A stretch of DNA of 64,000 bases, taken from NCBI GenBank assembly GCA_018894105.1, contig CM032127.1, positions 653,001 through 717,000 on the forward strand, read 5' to 3'. The stretch is from Jacaranda mimosifolia. Taxonomy: Eukaryota > Streptophyta > Magnoliopsida > Lamiales > Bignoniaceae. Shown piece after piece: positions 36,229 through 48,492 of the stretch (positions are counted from its first letter, which is position 1; each line of letters starts with the position of its first letter). The translations under genes and the position numbers were made by a program. Below the pieces are notes generated by a model, which saw only the letters and a list, made by a program, of their open reading frames with translations, ran no database searches and had not been told where the DNA came from.

Positions 36229-39200
36229 TCATCTGAAAATGTCAGTCACCTTTGGAGGACGCCATCCAGCATTGCTAGCAGCAGTCTGGTCATCCACATT
36301 TTGGTTATCAACTTGTACTACAGGACTAACAGGACTCTCTTCCTTCTCTACCTTCAACTTCCCTCTCTCCACTTTTTTCCCGATGAAACGGCCCAACTTC
36401 ATAGCAGTAAATAGACCAAATGCAATCAAGAGTGGCCTGACAACCCAGTGAAAATCCTCTAGATGTTGGTACTTTTTCACCATAGTATTGCAAGTGTCGA
36501 ATGACACTAGTTCCACTTCAGCAGGATCACCCAAGAAGCAGCTGTTCTCCCTACCAATTATCAGTCTGCCTGGGAACTTCACAATGAGGCAGCCATTTGG
36601 CAGTACTTGACAAACTCTCCCTGTTGCCCACCCACCCCCTCTTTTTCTAGGCCATTCAAATCGGGGGTTGCTAACGCTTGATTTGACCTTCACAAACTCT
36701 CCCATGCAATAACGTTTTGCCCTTTGGAGTTCTGAATAGTCGCCCTTCCAAAGAGTCCCCAGTCTTACAAATGCAACTGCTACACTTCCATCACGGTTGA
36801 CGGAATGAAGAACACCCACTGATGAATGTTGCTTGTCTTCTTTCTTCAGACGAACCCAATCTCCTACAGCCAAGCCAAATGTGATACGCTCTAATGCAGA
36901 AACATGAACTCTGATTGGGTCATGAACTCCTTGCACCCTCACTAAAACAAATCCATCTTGATCGGTATTCCTTTCTAGACCGACAATAATCCCCTTGGGG
37001 ATATCCATATTTATGGGGTTGCACGAGTTCGGTGATTTCCTAGATCGGACTGTGTCACCAATTTGGAGGTGATCCTTTGCAAGGAACCACTCAGTATAAC
37101 CAACACCACCTGGTTTCTCCCTGATCATTCTACCTCCAAAACCTGTCAAGCCTCCATCCTGTTGAACTGCATTCTGTGAACTGCAAATTCATTAAAAAGT
37201 CAGCTTAGAAATACATCCATAAGTCTCTGAAATCTGAACTATCCTTTAATGAAGCAAAATATTATAAGCACGTGGATATGAAAGTGGACAAACATAATAT
37301 ATAATGTGTGTGTATATAAATATATTATGGGTAAAATGTAAAAATCGTTCTCCTCAGACAGCATAAAATTGGTTGGTTTAGGAGGGAGATTCACACCTCA
37401 GAAAAAATATTTGATAAGGAATTAACCACAGAAGTTATCCAATCCCACAATTTGCCTCACAATGATTGGTTTCCTCTCCAAGTAATTCATAGAAAAGAAA
37501 ACGTTCTTCCTTTTAAAATCAACAAAATTATATAGACTCTACTCCACTAACAAACTGTTCTTCGTTGCTGATTCAACTTAGAATGGATATCATCAAGGTC
37601 CATCATAATCATAAAGACTGGAAATTTTCACAAGGCACCCACCTAAGTAAAATGCCCTTGGAAGTTTCTCATACAAAATATGCAGCATAGCATTGAGTTG
37701 TTAAAGGAGAGTGGAAGTGCTAATTGTGAAATCTGAAGATTTTTATCAGTTAAATAAATTAATGGAACTTTTTAGCAAGTTCTCGTCAAAAGATGGCATC
37801 ACTGTAGAGGGTATTGTTTGTCAGCACAATGAACACATACATGGCCCGTCTAAGTTTTCATTATAAATTCTACTTAACATGTTTCATATTGTTCAGGAAG
37901 TTTAACCAAATGATTCGAGCACTGCATCAAACTATTATTGAACTGAGATTAGAATTTTTAACAGCTCTGGCATTTTCATTAAAAAAAACTCCGTTTTATC
38001 GAACACAAATTCGAGATCATGCCATAAAACGTGGTTGTATCAAAGAATAATCAACTAAAGCGCGTGCAGTTCTACAATAAAAGCAATTTAATGTACTGTT
38101 GGTAGAGTTCCCAGGAATGATATAAACCTAAAATAATCAGGCAGCTTATTGATGTGAAAACTGCAAAATAAGTTCCTTCTCATGGTAAATTCAGTGCAAG
38201 TACTTTGGTTCTGCCCAACACAGGTCACCAATTCCATGGACAACTTCCATCATGGATAGAGATATCTTCATATAGGAAATACGAGTCTTCAATTATCTAC
38301 CTCAATTATTTCCCCTTTTTTGCAGAAAAAGCCTAAGTTTCCAAGGTCATATTCCAAATGCAGCTCTGTGAGCATGATGTGGTATTCAAAATAAGAAAAT
38401 AGTTCAACATTTTTCTCAATTATGATTTAATGCTGAAAAATTTTGAAGGAAGAGAGATACCTTTGAAAAGCATGTAAAATATCTGCCATCACTGGGCGAT
38501 TCCTGAAGTCATACTCAAAGCAACCAGCAACGACATTCTCAACTGCAGGAGGAAGCCCATTTGGAATATGAGGTTTTTCTTGCTTCGTTACAACCAATTT
38601 GTATATTTCATCATTTGATTTACCACTCCAAGGCTGTGTTCCAGTTAACATCTCCAATATGCTACAACCAAATCCCCATGAATCAGTCTCAAAAGATATC
38701 GGACCTCTCACTTCTGGTTCCCATTGTTCTGGAGCCATGTAGTTGGGAGTACCAAGTCGTTGAGCCATGTCTGTGCTGGGCAATGAACTCCCTAATACCA
38801 CATAAGGAATACCGGCATCCCCAACAATTGTCTGGTCATTTCTATTCAAAAGGACATTAGAAGGTTTAAGGTTAAGAATAAGGATCTCTTTTGCATGCAG
38901 GTCCATTATTCCCTGAGCCAGATCTGCCCCATACCTGTGCATACAATCACAGTGGGAGCAAGTAAAGCCTGCATTACTTTAAATGAAACTTTAAGTTTTC
39001 AAACTCCAATTCAACAAAAATACATTTTCCTGATAGTACAAGAATTACCTCAGAACATCAGTTAGTGACAGCTTTCCTCCTTTGATGCGAGCCATTTTAT
39101 CTCCAACTGAGCCCTCATAAAATTTCATTATAATGCATATCTAGAAGAACAAAACAAAAGATGCTTTAAGTAAAGAGCTTCCAGAATTCTTTTTCTCTAT

Positions 39201-39644
39201 TTTCATCTACCTTTTACATTAGGCAATTGGAAAGGTAGCAACTTCTAAGCATTATAACAAAAGATCAAACAGGAAACTCACATTCTTATCTATAACTGAA
39301 AGTCCATGGAGCCTACAAACTGTTTCCAACCCATGGCACTTGTAAAGTAAATTATCCAACCTGTTAACGACATCTCTAATGTTATCTTCATTAATAGGAT
39401 TCAACATTTTAACAGCAACTTCATGACACTCTTCATTGTCTTCTGATGGACGATAAGTTGCTAGCCAAACATCACCAAAAGGCCCTGTTCCAATTAGGTG
39501 CCTAAGCTTAATTGTTGTTTGACCAATCCATGGGTTGATTTGGTTAGATGATGCAATAATGGAACTACTGTCACCAGAGTCTCCTTCAACAAGCACAAAT
39601 TCAAATGAAGACACAGGCCGATTATTGGCAACTTGTCCAGCCAT
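36229..39644 (-). CDS. KOC1: Outer-envelope chloroplast protein kinase KOC1
   Basis: KOC1 is anchored in the outer chloroplast membrane and phosphorylates TOC preprotein receptors (known for At4g32250). Four coding exons on the minus strand, in order 39644-39282, 39140-39049, 38934-38461, 37180-36229, give 626 aa. The kinase domain has the glycine loop GTGPFG (52-57), Lys79 in EVAVKML, the loop ILNLKPSN (171-178) in place of HRDLKPSN, DAG (191-193) in place of DFG, and APE at 219-221. The Asn at the usual catalytic Asp position is, as I recall, also seen in Arabidopsis KOC1. The C-terminal half holds KEG-like repeats (for example GDWVRLKKE, GEFVKVKSS) and a membrane anchor near 555-576 (WVVRPLLIAFGLFTAMKLG), with a 50-residue tail. 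A 5' untranslated exon probably ends at donor 40500. Confidence 0.93.
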
Positions 39645-40760
39645 TTTCCTAAACTTTCCAACAGAAAATTATCTACACTGAAATCATTAACCAAGTCAAA
39701 AATACATGTCCATAAAGATAAACAAGGAAATAAAAATCCAAACATTGCATGCTACTCATGTAGATCGATCATGAAATAGTCTATTCCCATCTCTATGCGA
39801 TACATCTAGAAATTTGACAGCAATTGATAAACATATAATTCAACCGCATTAAAAGCAAGAAATAAAAAGAGCTTAGAGTTACTAAAGACATGCCTTAAAT
39901 GCCTTTGGTTGAACCATTTCAGCAAATTTTCCACTATAAATGGTTTAAAAGTTTTGTCCAGGGTTTTGTCTATTTAGTGTGTCATGATTTTTATAGTATT
40001 ATATACAATTGTTACATAAACAAATGGAAATATATATATTTAAAATAATGATTCAAAAATATAAACACATGTGGTTATTTACTTTTTTTAATAATTAAGA
40101 TATATAAAATATATGTTCAAATTATTGTAATTATTTGGAAGAATGAAAATTTTGTTTTGGAATAAAAATATCATTCCCCTGCAAATCAATATAGTATAGA
40201 CTACAGAGTATTCTTCAGATTACCCCAATCTTCAATAGCATGCACACCCACCCACCCACACACACACATATATATATATAAAGAACTTTTTTTTTCCCCC
40301 AGAAATTATGTTTATGTTGGGATTATTCACACAAAACAGAAATACCAAAAAAAAAAAAAAAACCATGATTTTATTTTTGATTCTTTATCCAAATTCTTTC
40401 AACTCATGAACCACCATAATAAAACTAATCAACCTAAACATATACAACTCTCGCTGAGTAGAAGCAAAAATTAAAAAAAATGTAGAACAGAAAACTTACC
40501 GATAGTCCTGAGCAGAAAAAGATTGTGATTGAATAAAACGATATGAATATGAATGAAGAAAAAAAAAAAAGAACAGCAATTCACTAATTATACACGTAAA
40601 CGTTGCAGAAAATTAGAGAGTGAAGAATAGAGAGAAAGGAGAGTGACAGATAGTCAAATGATGCAAACATATAAATAGAGTAAGAAGCGGCGAGGAGAGT
40701 CATCCGAATTGAAACGTCTAAACGGTGTCGCATCCGTGCCTACCGCTACTGCATTTGTGC
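39645..40760 (-). promoter_or_regulatory. KOC1 5' untranslated intron, leader exon and promoter
   Basis: On the minus strand the sequence ATCG|GTAAGTTTTCT gives a strong donor at 40500/40499, and acceptors lie just before the ATG (TTTAG|GAAAATGG). This predicts a leader intron of about 850 bases. Upstream, CT-rich leader-like sequence occupies about 40500-40650, and a TATTTATA-type element lies near 40670-40680. The intron holds CA/TA microsatellites near 40250-40280. Confidence 0.55.
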
Positions 40761-40780
40761 ACTCTAAATTGACCAATGGC

Positions 40781-40890
40781 TTGTAGCCGGGTGGCATCAA
40801 TATCCCCTTATTATGTCGAAAGTCTTGTGTTCGACTTCACGTGAAATTCATCATTTATAATACTTTCTTAAAAAAAAAAAAAAAAAACTT
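40781..40890 (+). mobile_element. Probable tRNA-derived SINE with poly-A tail
   Basis: A-box-like GTAGCCGGGTGGCATC is followed about 40 bases later by B-box-like GTGTTCGACTTCAC, and the unit ends in a run of 18 A. Flanks TTGACCAA and TTGACTAA (after the tail) could be an eight-base target duplication with one mismatch. The length, about 110 bp, fits a short plant SINE. Confidence 0.6.
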
Positions 40891-41882
40891 TGACTAAATT
40901 CTCTTTACATTTTCCTAACAATATTTTTGCTTTACTAAATTTAATTTTTGGTTTTCAAATTATCTTAATTTCCTTCCAATATTTTTGATTTATTAAATCA
41001 ATTTTTGATGTACAAATTTTTCCTCAATTTTCAATATTCAAAATGTAATTTAATTCTAGAAATAATAATAAAAGAAACGTGTACAATTTTAATTTTCACG
41101 AATCATGATTAATTATTGAAAAAAAGTAGGAATATATATTGATGCATAACTAACTTTTTGCATCAATAATTTGAATCAACAATGATAGTATTGTCCTCCC
41201 AATATGTGTCTTTATGGGCTTATTTGGAGTTGTCAAAAAATTATGTTCAAATGATAAACTATTAGAAATATGTTGTTAATTGAACAAATATATATATATA
41301 TATATGTTAGTTTTATATTTATTGGAAACATACTAAGCTACATTTTTGTTAACGCTCTTGATAATATTACATATATTCTTTTGTATATAAATATATGTTT
41401 TCGTACCTTTTTTCTAAAATTTTATGATTTAATTTTTATAACTTCCAAATTATATTTTCTATATTTTGAAGGTGAAGACTTATGTCCACCACCAATAAAT
41501 TGTTTTTCCAATATGAACATATTCATTTTCTCTTCAAGAAATGGTCAAGAAATTAATGCATAAACAATATGATATCCATCAATAGCATCACACTACCTTT
41601 TGCATTTTTATATGATTTTGGGTTGGGCTCAACATATCAAAACTGAATTTGAGCGGATTGAGTTTTAGATGAGTTGTGTCAAATTTGAGTTCAAGATAGA
41701 TCCACTCAAAAAATTTAATTAATTTAATAAATCATCTCATTATGTTTTAAAATTATATATTGAATAAAGTATAGAAAACATAATAATATGATTATGGTCT
41801 TTTGAATTAATTTTTTAAAATAAGTAAATTAAATTATTTTTTTTATTTTCTATTGAAACATTTCAAATCCAACCCAATCCAC

Positions 41883-42432
41883 TAGGCATGGCAAAAAATT
41901 CCTCAACTTCGGGGAGATTTTAATTCCCATCCTTGCGGGGAAAAAATTCCTCAACTTCGGGGTCCCGAATTCGAGGATTTTTTCCCCGCAAGGATGGGAA
42001 TTAAAATCTCCCCAAAGCTAAATCGGGGACGGGGACAGGGATCATACTCCCCGCCCCGCGGAGTCCCTGACCCCATCATATTAATTAAAATACCCTTAAC
42101 ATATATATTATATATTTCATATATACTATTATATATACACTATTTTTTTAATATTTTTTTAGTAATTTCATATAATTTATTAATTATAAAATATAAATTA
42201 ATGAATATATTAATAGAGATCTAGTTAGTTTTTATTTTTTAGCCATTTTATGCACACAAAAAAAAAAATTACCAATTATTTTGGGGATCCCTGCAGGGAT
42301 TTGGGAAACTGGGACAGGGGGCAAATTTTTCCCATGGCGGGGATCGGGGACGGGGACGTGGGATGAGGTGGGGTTTAGGGACGGGAACGGGGGAGTAGCT
42401 CCCCACCCCATTCCTCGCGGGTGCCATCCCTA
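41883..42432. mobile_element. Non-autonomous hAT-like element containing a 40-bp-arm hairpin
   Basis: A 550-bp element with ends TAGGCATGGCA and GGTGCCATCCCTA, which are inverted with mismatches. The flanks CAATCCAC and TAACCCAC agree at six of eight positions. The ends are rich in GGGGACGGGG/CCCCGCCCCG phrases around an AT-rich core. Bases 41911-41951 and 41974-42013 are reverse complements of each other (40 of 41 aligned), enclosing a 22-base loop. Confidence 0.7.
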
Positions 42433-43392
42433 TAACCCACAACTCAACCCATTTTGAATACAACCTATTTTCAACTCATCTATTTTAAGTCACATAAACC
42501 CAAACCAAACCCAATCAAATCCACCCATTTGCCACTATTAGTTTGATTCATTCCAAGAAAACAATGAATTTTCAATTCTTTTTGCAATATTAGCTCAAAT
42601 TAAAAGAGTAATTAATCATTGTAAAATAGATTACAAAATAGATTACTAATCTTACTAATATCTTAACCTTAGTCCATGTGCCATCAATTGTTTGATCCTT
42701 TCATGCGTACAAGAAAGTAGAAACATGTTTTCATATTTTGTTATCATTTTGTATGCTTCTTTAAAAGACAATTTGCAAGTCATTGTACCTTCTTAGACCA
42801 ATCCGCAGGACTGCTGACCACTTCCTTTGATCCATTCATCTTTTGCTAAAATAATACTAAGTATTGGCTCTTTCTCACTCTGCTTTTCTTCTTTTGTATT
42901 ATCCAATAGCTTGCATGAAAGTGAAAGGCAATTGAAGCTGGCAACCTAAGGCTAATTTCACGACAGCCCACTATTCCTAGTAGCTTCCAAATTAGTTATT
43001 TTAGTTCTAGACACTTCTCATTTGGAGTACAGAGCATTCTAAATTTGGATACCTCTCAGCAACCTAAGTTTTCTGTTTCTGCAATGAACTCCTAAACTGC
43101 ATAGGTTTATATAGTAAATTGAATTTCATCATCAGCAGGTACAATAGGGTTAAATTCATTCTAACTCCTCCCCCCCCCCCCCCCCATGGAACAAAGTAAG
43201 CATTTCAAATGATCCTGAGGTTTTCAAACCTCTTTTGACAGGAGGAATTGATTTATTACAAGTCTTTAACATCATTATACATCAATCTAAACCCCAAAAA
43301 AGAATTGAAAAGAAAAAGGGAAGTCAAGTTTTTAGCTATAAATCGAAATGGATGCATGACTGAAATCCCACAACCAAGAATCCACTTTTTTC
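42433..43392. other. Intergenic between KOC1 and the ATPG relic
   Basis: No gene seen. It contains a run of 16 C at 43170-43185. The sequence just before the relic (43,190-43,390) would correspond to its 3' flank. Confidence 0.4.
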
Positions 43393-43868
43393 TCAAGAAA
43401 CGGGGAGCACCTTCTTCACTATCTCCTGGCTAAGCGCTGCAATCTGGGAATCAAGAGTTCTCACAGGTTCCTCCTTCTGTTTCTCCAACCTAGTCAATGC
43501 CTCCTGCAGCTCAGCCTCCACCTTCTTCCTACCCTGCGCCAGCTTCTCCTCCACCTCATCTTATTCAGCGCAGCAGATATCTCCGCCCTCGCCCCTCTTC
43601 ATCACCATCTCTGCTTGGTCCTCCAGCTGTTTCACCTATGCAGAAGTGTCCTTCATGCTGTTCAGCTTCTCCCTCATGGCGGCGTCCCTTTCATCCCTCA
43701 ATTTGCAAGTGGGGTGTAGTAAATCTTGTCTAAGGCAAACATGAGGAACAAGAATTCTAATGCTATGATGGGGCGGGTGAGATTGAAGTCAAAAAGGGCC
43801 ACCTTTTCGATTTCTTCTGCCAGTGACGGAGGCGAGTGAGAAGGTCGTTGCATCGGCAAGGAGGGCAG
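43393..43868 (-). pseudogene. ATPG: Pseudogene of chloroplast ATP synthase b' subunit (ATPG / PDE334)
   Basis: On the minus strand the translation follows the b' subunit of the plastid F-type ATP synthase through shifting frames. First come [18 protein letters not shown] and [17 protein letters not shown] (membrane helix), then [47 protein letters not shown], and finally [18 protein letters not shown] with a stop at 43395-43393. Lesions: a TGA at 43698-43700 right after TPLAN, with loss of a few residues; a TAG at 43636-43638 inside the stalk; one inserted base near 43592; and a frame-breaking deletion near 43558. The transit peptide region is barely recognisable upstream of 43868. It lies exactly where Arabidopsis has At4g32260, which is intronless as I recall, so a decayed native gene is favoured over a retrocopy. 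Confidence 0.87.
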
Positions 43869-44598
43869 GCAGCTGATTTTACGAAGGCCATCTCTTTCTA
43901 TGCTGCATACAATATGGTGGGCATGTGGCTCAACTGAAACGAAATGAAATTCAAGAATTTGAGCTGGGCCGTGCTGCTTACGTGCTTCTCATGAAATTTT
44001 TACACTCATCTGATGTGATACCATTTTGTGATCATTGACCAACAAAATCTGTGAAGTAGAAACTACTTAAATAAGAGAGAGCAGTAGTAAAAGAAAAGAA
44101 GAATTTGATTCCATCAAGAAACAGGAAGAGAAGGATGACTTGTTGAGCATGGGGTCATGCTTTAAATCAAATCATCCCCCCAAAACTTTTTATTTATAAT
44201 CTGAATGAAGTAGGCTAATTTTGGTAAATAATCCCTATTCAACAGGAACACATTACAAGATACAAGATCAACTCACGACAAACCAAGTTACATGTGGGAT
44301 GCAGATCTTTTACTATGCATAAATGTAGACTGAGCCAACAGGTAATGGGGCAAAATTTTCCCATTCTAGTGACCAAAACTGCTATCTGACGTGTGATAAT
44401 GGTGAAACAGTTCATTTCTCCTGTTTACTTCTGCATGTATGCATGTATATCTCTACAGATACAGCTTCGATGGATAATAGGGACCTTCCTGGCATAAACA
44501 TGTGGGGCTCCAATGGAAGTTAACTTCCAACTGAAATTGGAAGCACCGTCAGTTTATTCTGGCAGTCCCAAAACTGTGGATATTCGACAGTCCAAGAG
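43869..44598. other. Upstream of the ATPG relic and 3' flank of the next gene
   Basis: Would include the former transit-peptide and promoter region of the ATPG relic. I could not align a transit peptide with confidence. The last part is presumably 3' untranslated region of the minus-strand gene ending at 44599. Confidence 0.35.
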
Positions 44599-47500
44599 TT
44601 AGTATCCTTTCCAAGTATCTCTTGGAGGTTCATATTTATTGCTGGAACATCGTAAGCATTTCTTGAAACTTCCTAGCATTTTGGAAGGAAATCTTGGTGA
44701 ACCACTGATCTCTTCAATTGCCATGTCGGAGTTGGCCAACTTACGATATGGGAACCACCCTCTTAACAACTGAGTTAACCTGTACTTACAATGTGAAATA
44801 AGATCACCATCTGACTCTACATGATCATCATGGTTGTCCTCTATAATCTCTATTTGATGATCATCTTTCTCACTATTTTTCAGTCCATCCTTGTGGCCTT
44901 CTGAACTGCAAAAAGAGTGGACATTATGGCATGAGTCTGATCCATAACCATGAGTAACAGCTTTAATAAATTTATGGAATGCCAAGAAAAGTGGAGATGA
45001 GCTCAATTCCATAGTGAATCTAGGTAGGAGACCAACAGAGCGCTGGCACATAATACATATATATGATCTTAAATTTATAAGGGACAGAAAAGCTATGTAT
45101 CAAATGGCAAAGGAATATTTAAGTCTAGACAGATATTCTGATCCAAATGAAAGAAACAATGATAATGCCCTGGATATCCTTGTATACTGTGGATAACAAT
45201 GCAACAGATATAGCTGCAATTTCAGCTTAGAAGCCTAAATCTCTTAACAAAACGAAAAAAGAGACAAAAATGATGCTCGATTCTGATATCAGAATATCCA
45301 GTTAAGCTATCATACACCAGACTAGATTCTCCAACTAATACCCAAGATTTGTGTGCCACAAGCCTTGTTAAACATATTTATAAAATTTGTCCAGGTCACC
45401 TTTGAGGAATTAACACCTTCAGATGGAGCTAATTAGATTAAGGCCAACAATAACTACTCCAACAGTAATAAGAGATGCAAGCATGGACAACTTACACGCA
45501 GGATTCATTGACCAAATCAGAGTCCGCTTTCTCTATCTTTACCAAATTGTAGGCAGTGGAAGCATGACGAATAAACTGCAGCTGAAGGTGCCAAAAAATT
45601 GAAAATTGTTATACAGAAAAAAAGGTGCAACATCAATTTTCTAAGACAAAGATATTTCCAATTCAACCAGTGTAAAGAACTTTCATAGTGATGAGAGGGA
45701 GCATCAGCAAAATGAAGTAGCAGCAAAAGTAAATGAATTCTGTTTCTATATCTCATCTAAGGCATAGATTGTACTGAAACATTTACTTTTCAGAGTTACC
45801 AGAACTGTCAAGCAGCAGACCGCATTCTGCTAACTATTTCAACCACAAACCTGTTCCAAGATCTATATTTGAAACTTGTTTCATACAAAATTCACCATAT
45901 TTTTTAAATAAACAAGTATACTAGGTAAATGTTTGGCAAACACATTTTCGAAAGAAATTAATCCATTTTTAAAGTCTAATCATCTGCTTGCCTTTTCGGG
46001 TGAAGACAAACCTCTCGTACAGTCATCTCATTTCTTTTTTTTTTTTTTTTTTCTATCCACCCAATGTTATACCAGAATCTCCATCACAATTACAAAGGAT
46101 AATCTTGGCCTCATGTGCCATTGGCTTGCAAACCTCCCTGTTTCCTTCAATAGCCCTTCTGAACATTTTAAGAAGGATTTAGGCTTCTGTCCAGTATTTC
46201 CATGATGAGGTGGAAGAATAGTCGGATCCTAGCCAATTTCATTTTTCTCCGCACTAGTCCATCTTAACCTCTCCAAGAGTCCAAATAATATGATTTTAAT
46301 AAATTGATGAGATAGTTGCTTCATTTTCCTTTTGGAATCACTAGATACTTCATTTTCCTTTTGGAATCCACCATTCCTTGAAAGACTTGTCAGTCACAAT
46401 CAGCAAAACCTGATTGTGGGACTACTTTAAGAGTCAACTACTTATACTTAATTACTGCATTGAAAATTACTTTTGGTTCAACTCTTCTTAAGGTTAGCTA
46501 CTAAAGCATCTGTGCCCACATGCTGCAAGATATATAATCAGCCTGAGTCTATCAATCTATGAAATTTTCAAACTGCCTGTAAAATGCACAACGTGTCTAG
46601 GCACAGGCAGGAACTCGCATATTTTACAAAACCATCACCAACCTGATCACCATCCTTGATGCCAAACATTCGGATACAATCACTATCAGACAGTAACTTC
46701 TGGCCTTCATGACAAAGACAAAATTGTCCCCATACATGTTGCCTGCATAAAATTTTTGAAATTTAATTTGCAATAGAAAGGACCACATAAGATAAATTCA
46801 TTAAAAACCAATCAAAATTATAGAACATCTTCTCAGAAATAAATCTCCAAAAGGTGCTTAAATGATCCAGTTTCTACACCCTTCAGTGCATCTAGTATCC
46901 TTTAGAATATAATAACCATGAATAACACATTAACTTTCCAAGTCAGAAGTTTAGCAACCAATTCCTGTAGAAGAAGTTAAGATACGAAAAGTAAGGAGTT
47001 ATAGCCTAATCTAGTGCAGTTCATAACTAAATCAAGAAGATTGAGTTGTGACAACAAATTGCCAAGGACAACTAATCTTTGAAACTATTCAGAAAGGCAT
47101 AAAATCAGAAATTGCGATGCCACTAGTGAGAAAAAATTAAGATAGCACTTCATGACTTAGGTAAAACATTGCGTAATGGGTTAGTGAATTACTCATTGTA
47201 TCACATGATCTCAAAATTATCCCTAGGGCAATGCATGATAAAGAAATCAGGGGAAGAGTATTAAGTTTCAAGAGGAATACAAATCTTCAGCTGCTTAATC
47301 AGCTTTCCCTCTCCTCCTCTCTCCAACAGAACTTACATAGAAATGTATACAGACACACAGCCACTGACACAAACACAGACAGATAGACACACACACACAT
47401 ATGTATATATGAAATTCTGCAAATGCAGAGCACATTACCATGAAACACTGCCAGGACCCTTCTTTGGCAAATGACTAAATGCTGCTTCCACTGCCCGCTT

Positions 47501-47949
47501 CAGCTCCCCAACCATTGCTGTCTTTCCCACCTCAATTCCTTCAGAAAAGGAAATTCATACATTTCATACACCCACATATAGATAGAAAAGAAAATTTATA
47601 CATTTCATACACCCACATATAGATAGGTCCTCGTATGCATTTATGCAAATCTCAGGTAATGTAGATGCATAAGTGTTCGTAATAAACACGTGAGCCTAAA
47701 CAAATATGCAATAATATCGTTTTTAAATAATCATCCCAATCAATCAGAAAGAATAATTCGAAACGTACCAAAAGATGAGCCATCCAATTTGCGAACACTG
47801 ACCCTGAGAGGCTGCTGATGAAGCTTGTTATAAGAAATGCTGCTTCTTGGGCTATCAATGGATGACAGTGGGGCAAATAAACACGACATCGATCCATTCG
47901 AAAACCGAGGCTCATAATCATCGTCCTCGTTCTCCACGATCTGCATCAT
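44599..47949 (-). CDS. Ubiquitin-fold protein related to U11/U12 snRNP 25K
   Basis: Related to the 25-kDa protein of the minor-spliceosome U11/U12 snRNP and to Arabidopsis At4g32270. Whether this paralogue truly works in U12 splicing is not known to me. Exons on the minus strand: 47949-47769, 47538-47439, 46742-46643, 45581-45496, 44905-44599, giving 257 aa. The ubiquitin fold runs about residues 48-150: LRVSVRKLDGSSF, VGELKRAVEAAFSHLP, HVWGQFCLCHEGQKL, IRMFGIKDGDQLQFIRHAS. The tail holds an acidic stretch (IEDNHDDHVESDGD) and then TQLLRGWFPYRKL. Two points are uncertain. The start may be ATG 47949, but TGATGCAG there also looks like a splice acceptor after a long T tract. The last exon could instead begin at 45019, which keeps frame and adds 38 residues. 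Confidence 0.75.
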
Positions 47950-48484
47950 TACAAAACAAAACAAAAAAAAAAAGAAAAAAAAAAAAAGAGAAAAAGATTC
48001 TACTCAGCAGAACCCTAACATTAAAATTCTACCTAGAATTCCATCGAAACCACCATATATAGGGCTCTTTTCTTTTTTCGTTTTCCCAGAGAAAGGTAGT
48101 TTTTGGAATGTGATTTTAGGTATTCTGTGATTCCTTGGCGAAGAAATGGAGATAGGGTTTGGCTTGTGTCGGGAGAGATTCTATAGAGAGAAACAGAGTG
48201 GAGAATCGAATTTGCTTCTCTTCTTTCTTCTCTCTTTCTCTCTCTATGCTTTTCCCTCTGTTGAGTGATGACAGTTAATTTGGTTGGATCCCCATCAAAC
48301 TGTCTCATACACGCGACTTTTATGGCGCGCTGCAAATAACTAATATGGGCCGGGCAGCTGATTTATTGGGCTGACAATCTCCAAATATCCATAACCAAAG
48401 CAGGCCAACTGCCTAAGACGGACCCCATTAAGGCTTGCTACATTTGGGCCCAAATTTAAAGACATGTTTGGGAGTAGAGATTTA
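47950..48484 (-). promoter_or_regulatory. 5' leader and promoter of the ubiquitin-fold gene
   Basis: On the minus strand a purine-rich leader (GAGAGAGAAAGAGAGAAG near 48,235) precedes a tiny open frame at 48056-48033 encoding MVVSMEF and ending TAG. The TAG is followed at once by GTAGAATT, a possible splice donor. Between this and the main ATG lies a long pyrimidine/T tract (47,965-47,995). Confidence 0.5.
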
Positions 48485-48492
48485 TAATTGAT

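Noticed and set aside
43497..43733. Plus-strand proline-rich open frame
   Set aside because: It is the antisense shadow of the ATPG pseudogene, whose minus-strand homology is unmistakable.
43393..43868. Functional ATP synthase b' gene with introns
   Set aside because: Frame changes do not coincide with GT-AG sites, and two stops interrupt conserved parts of the protein.
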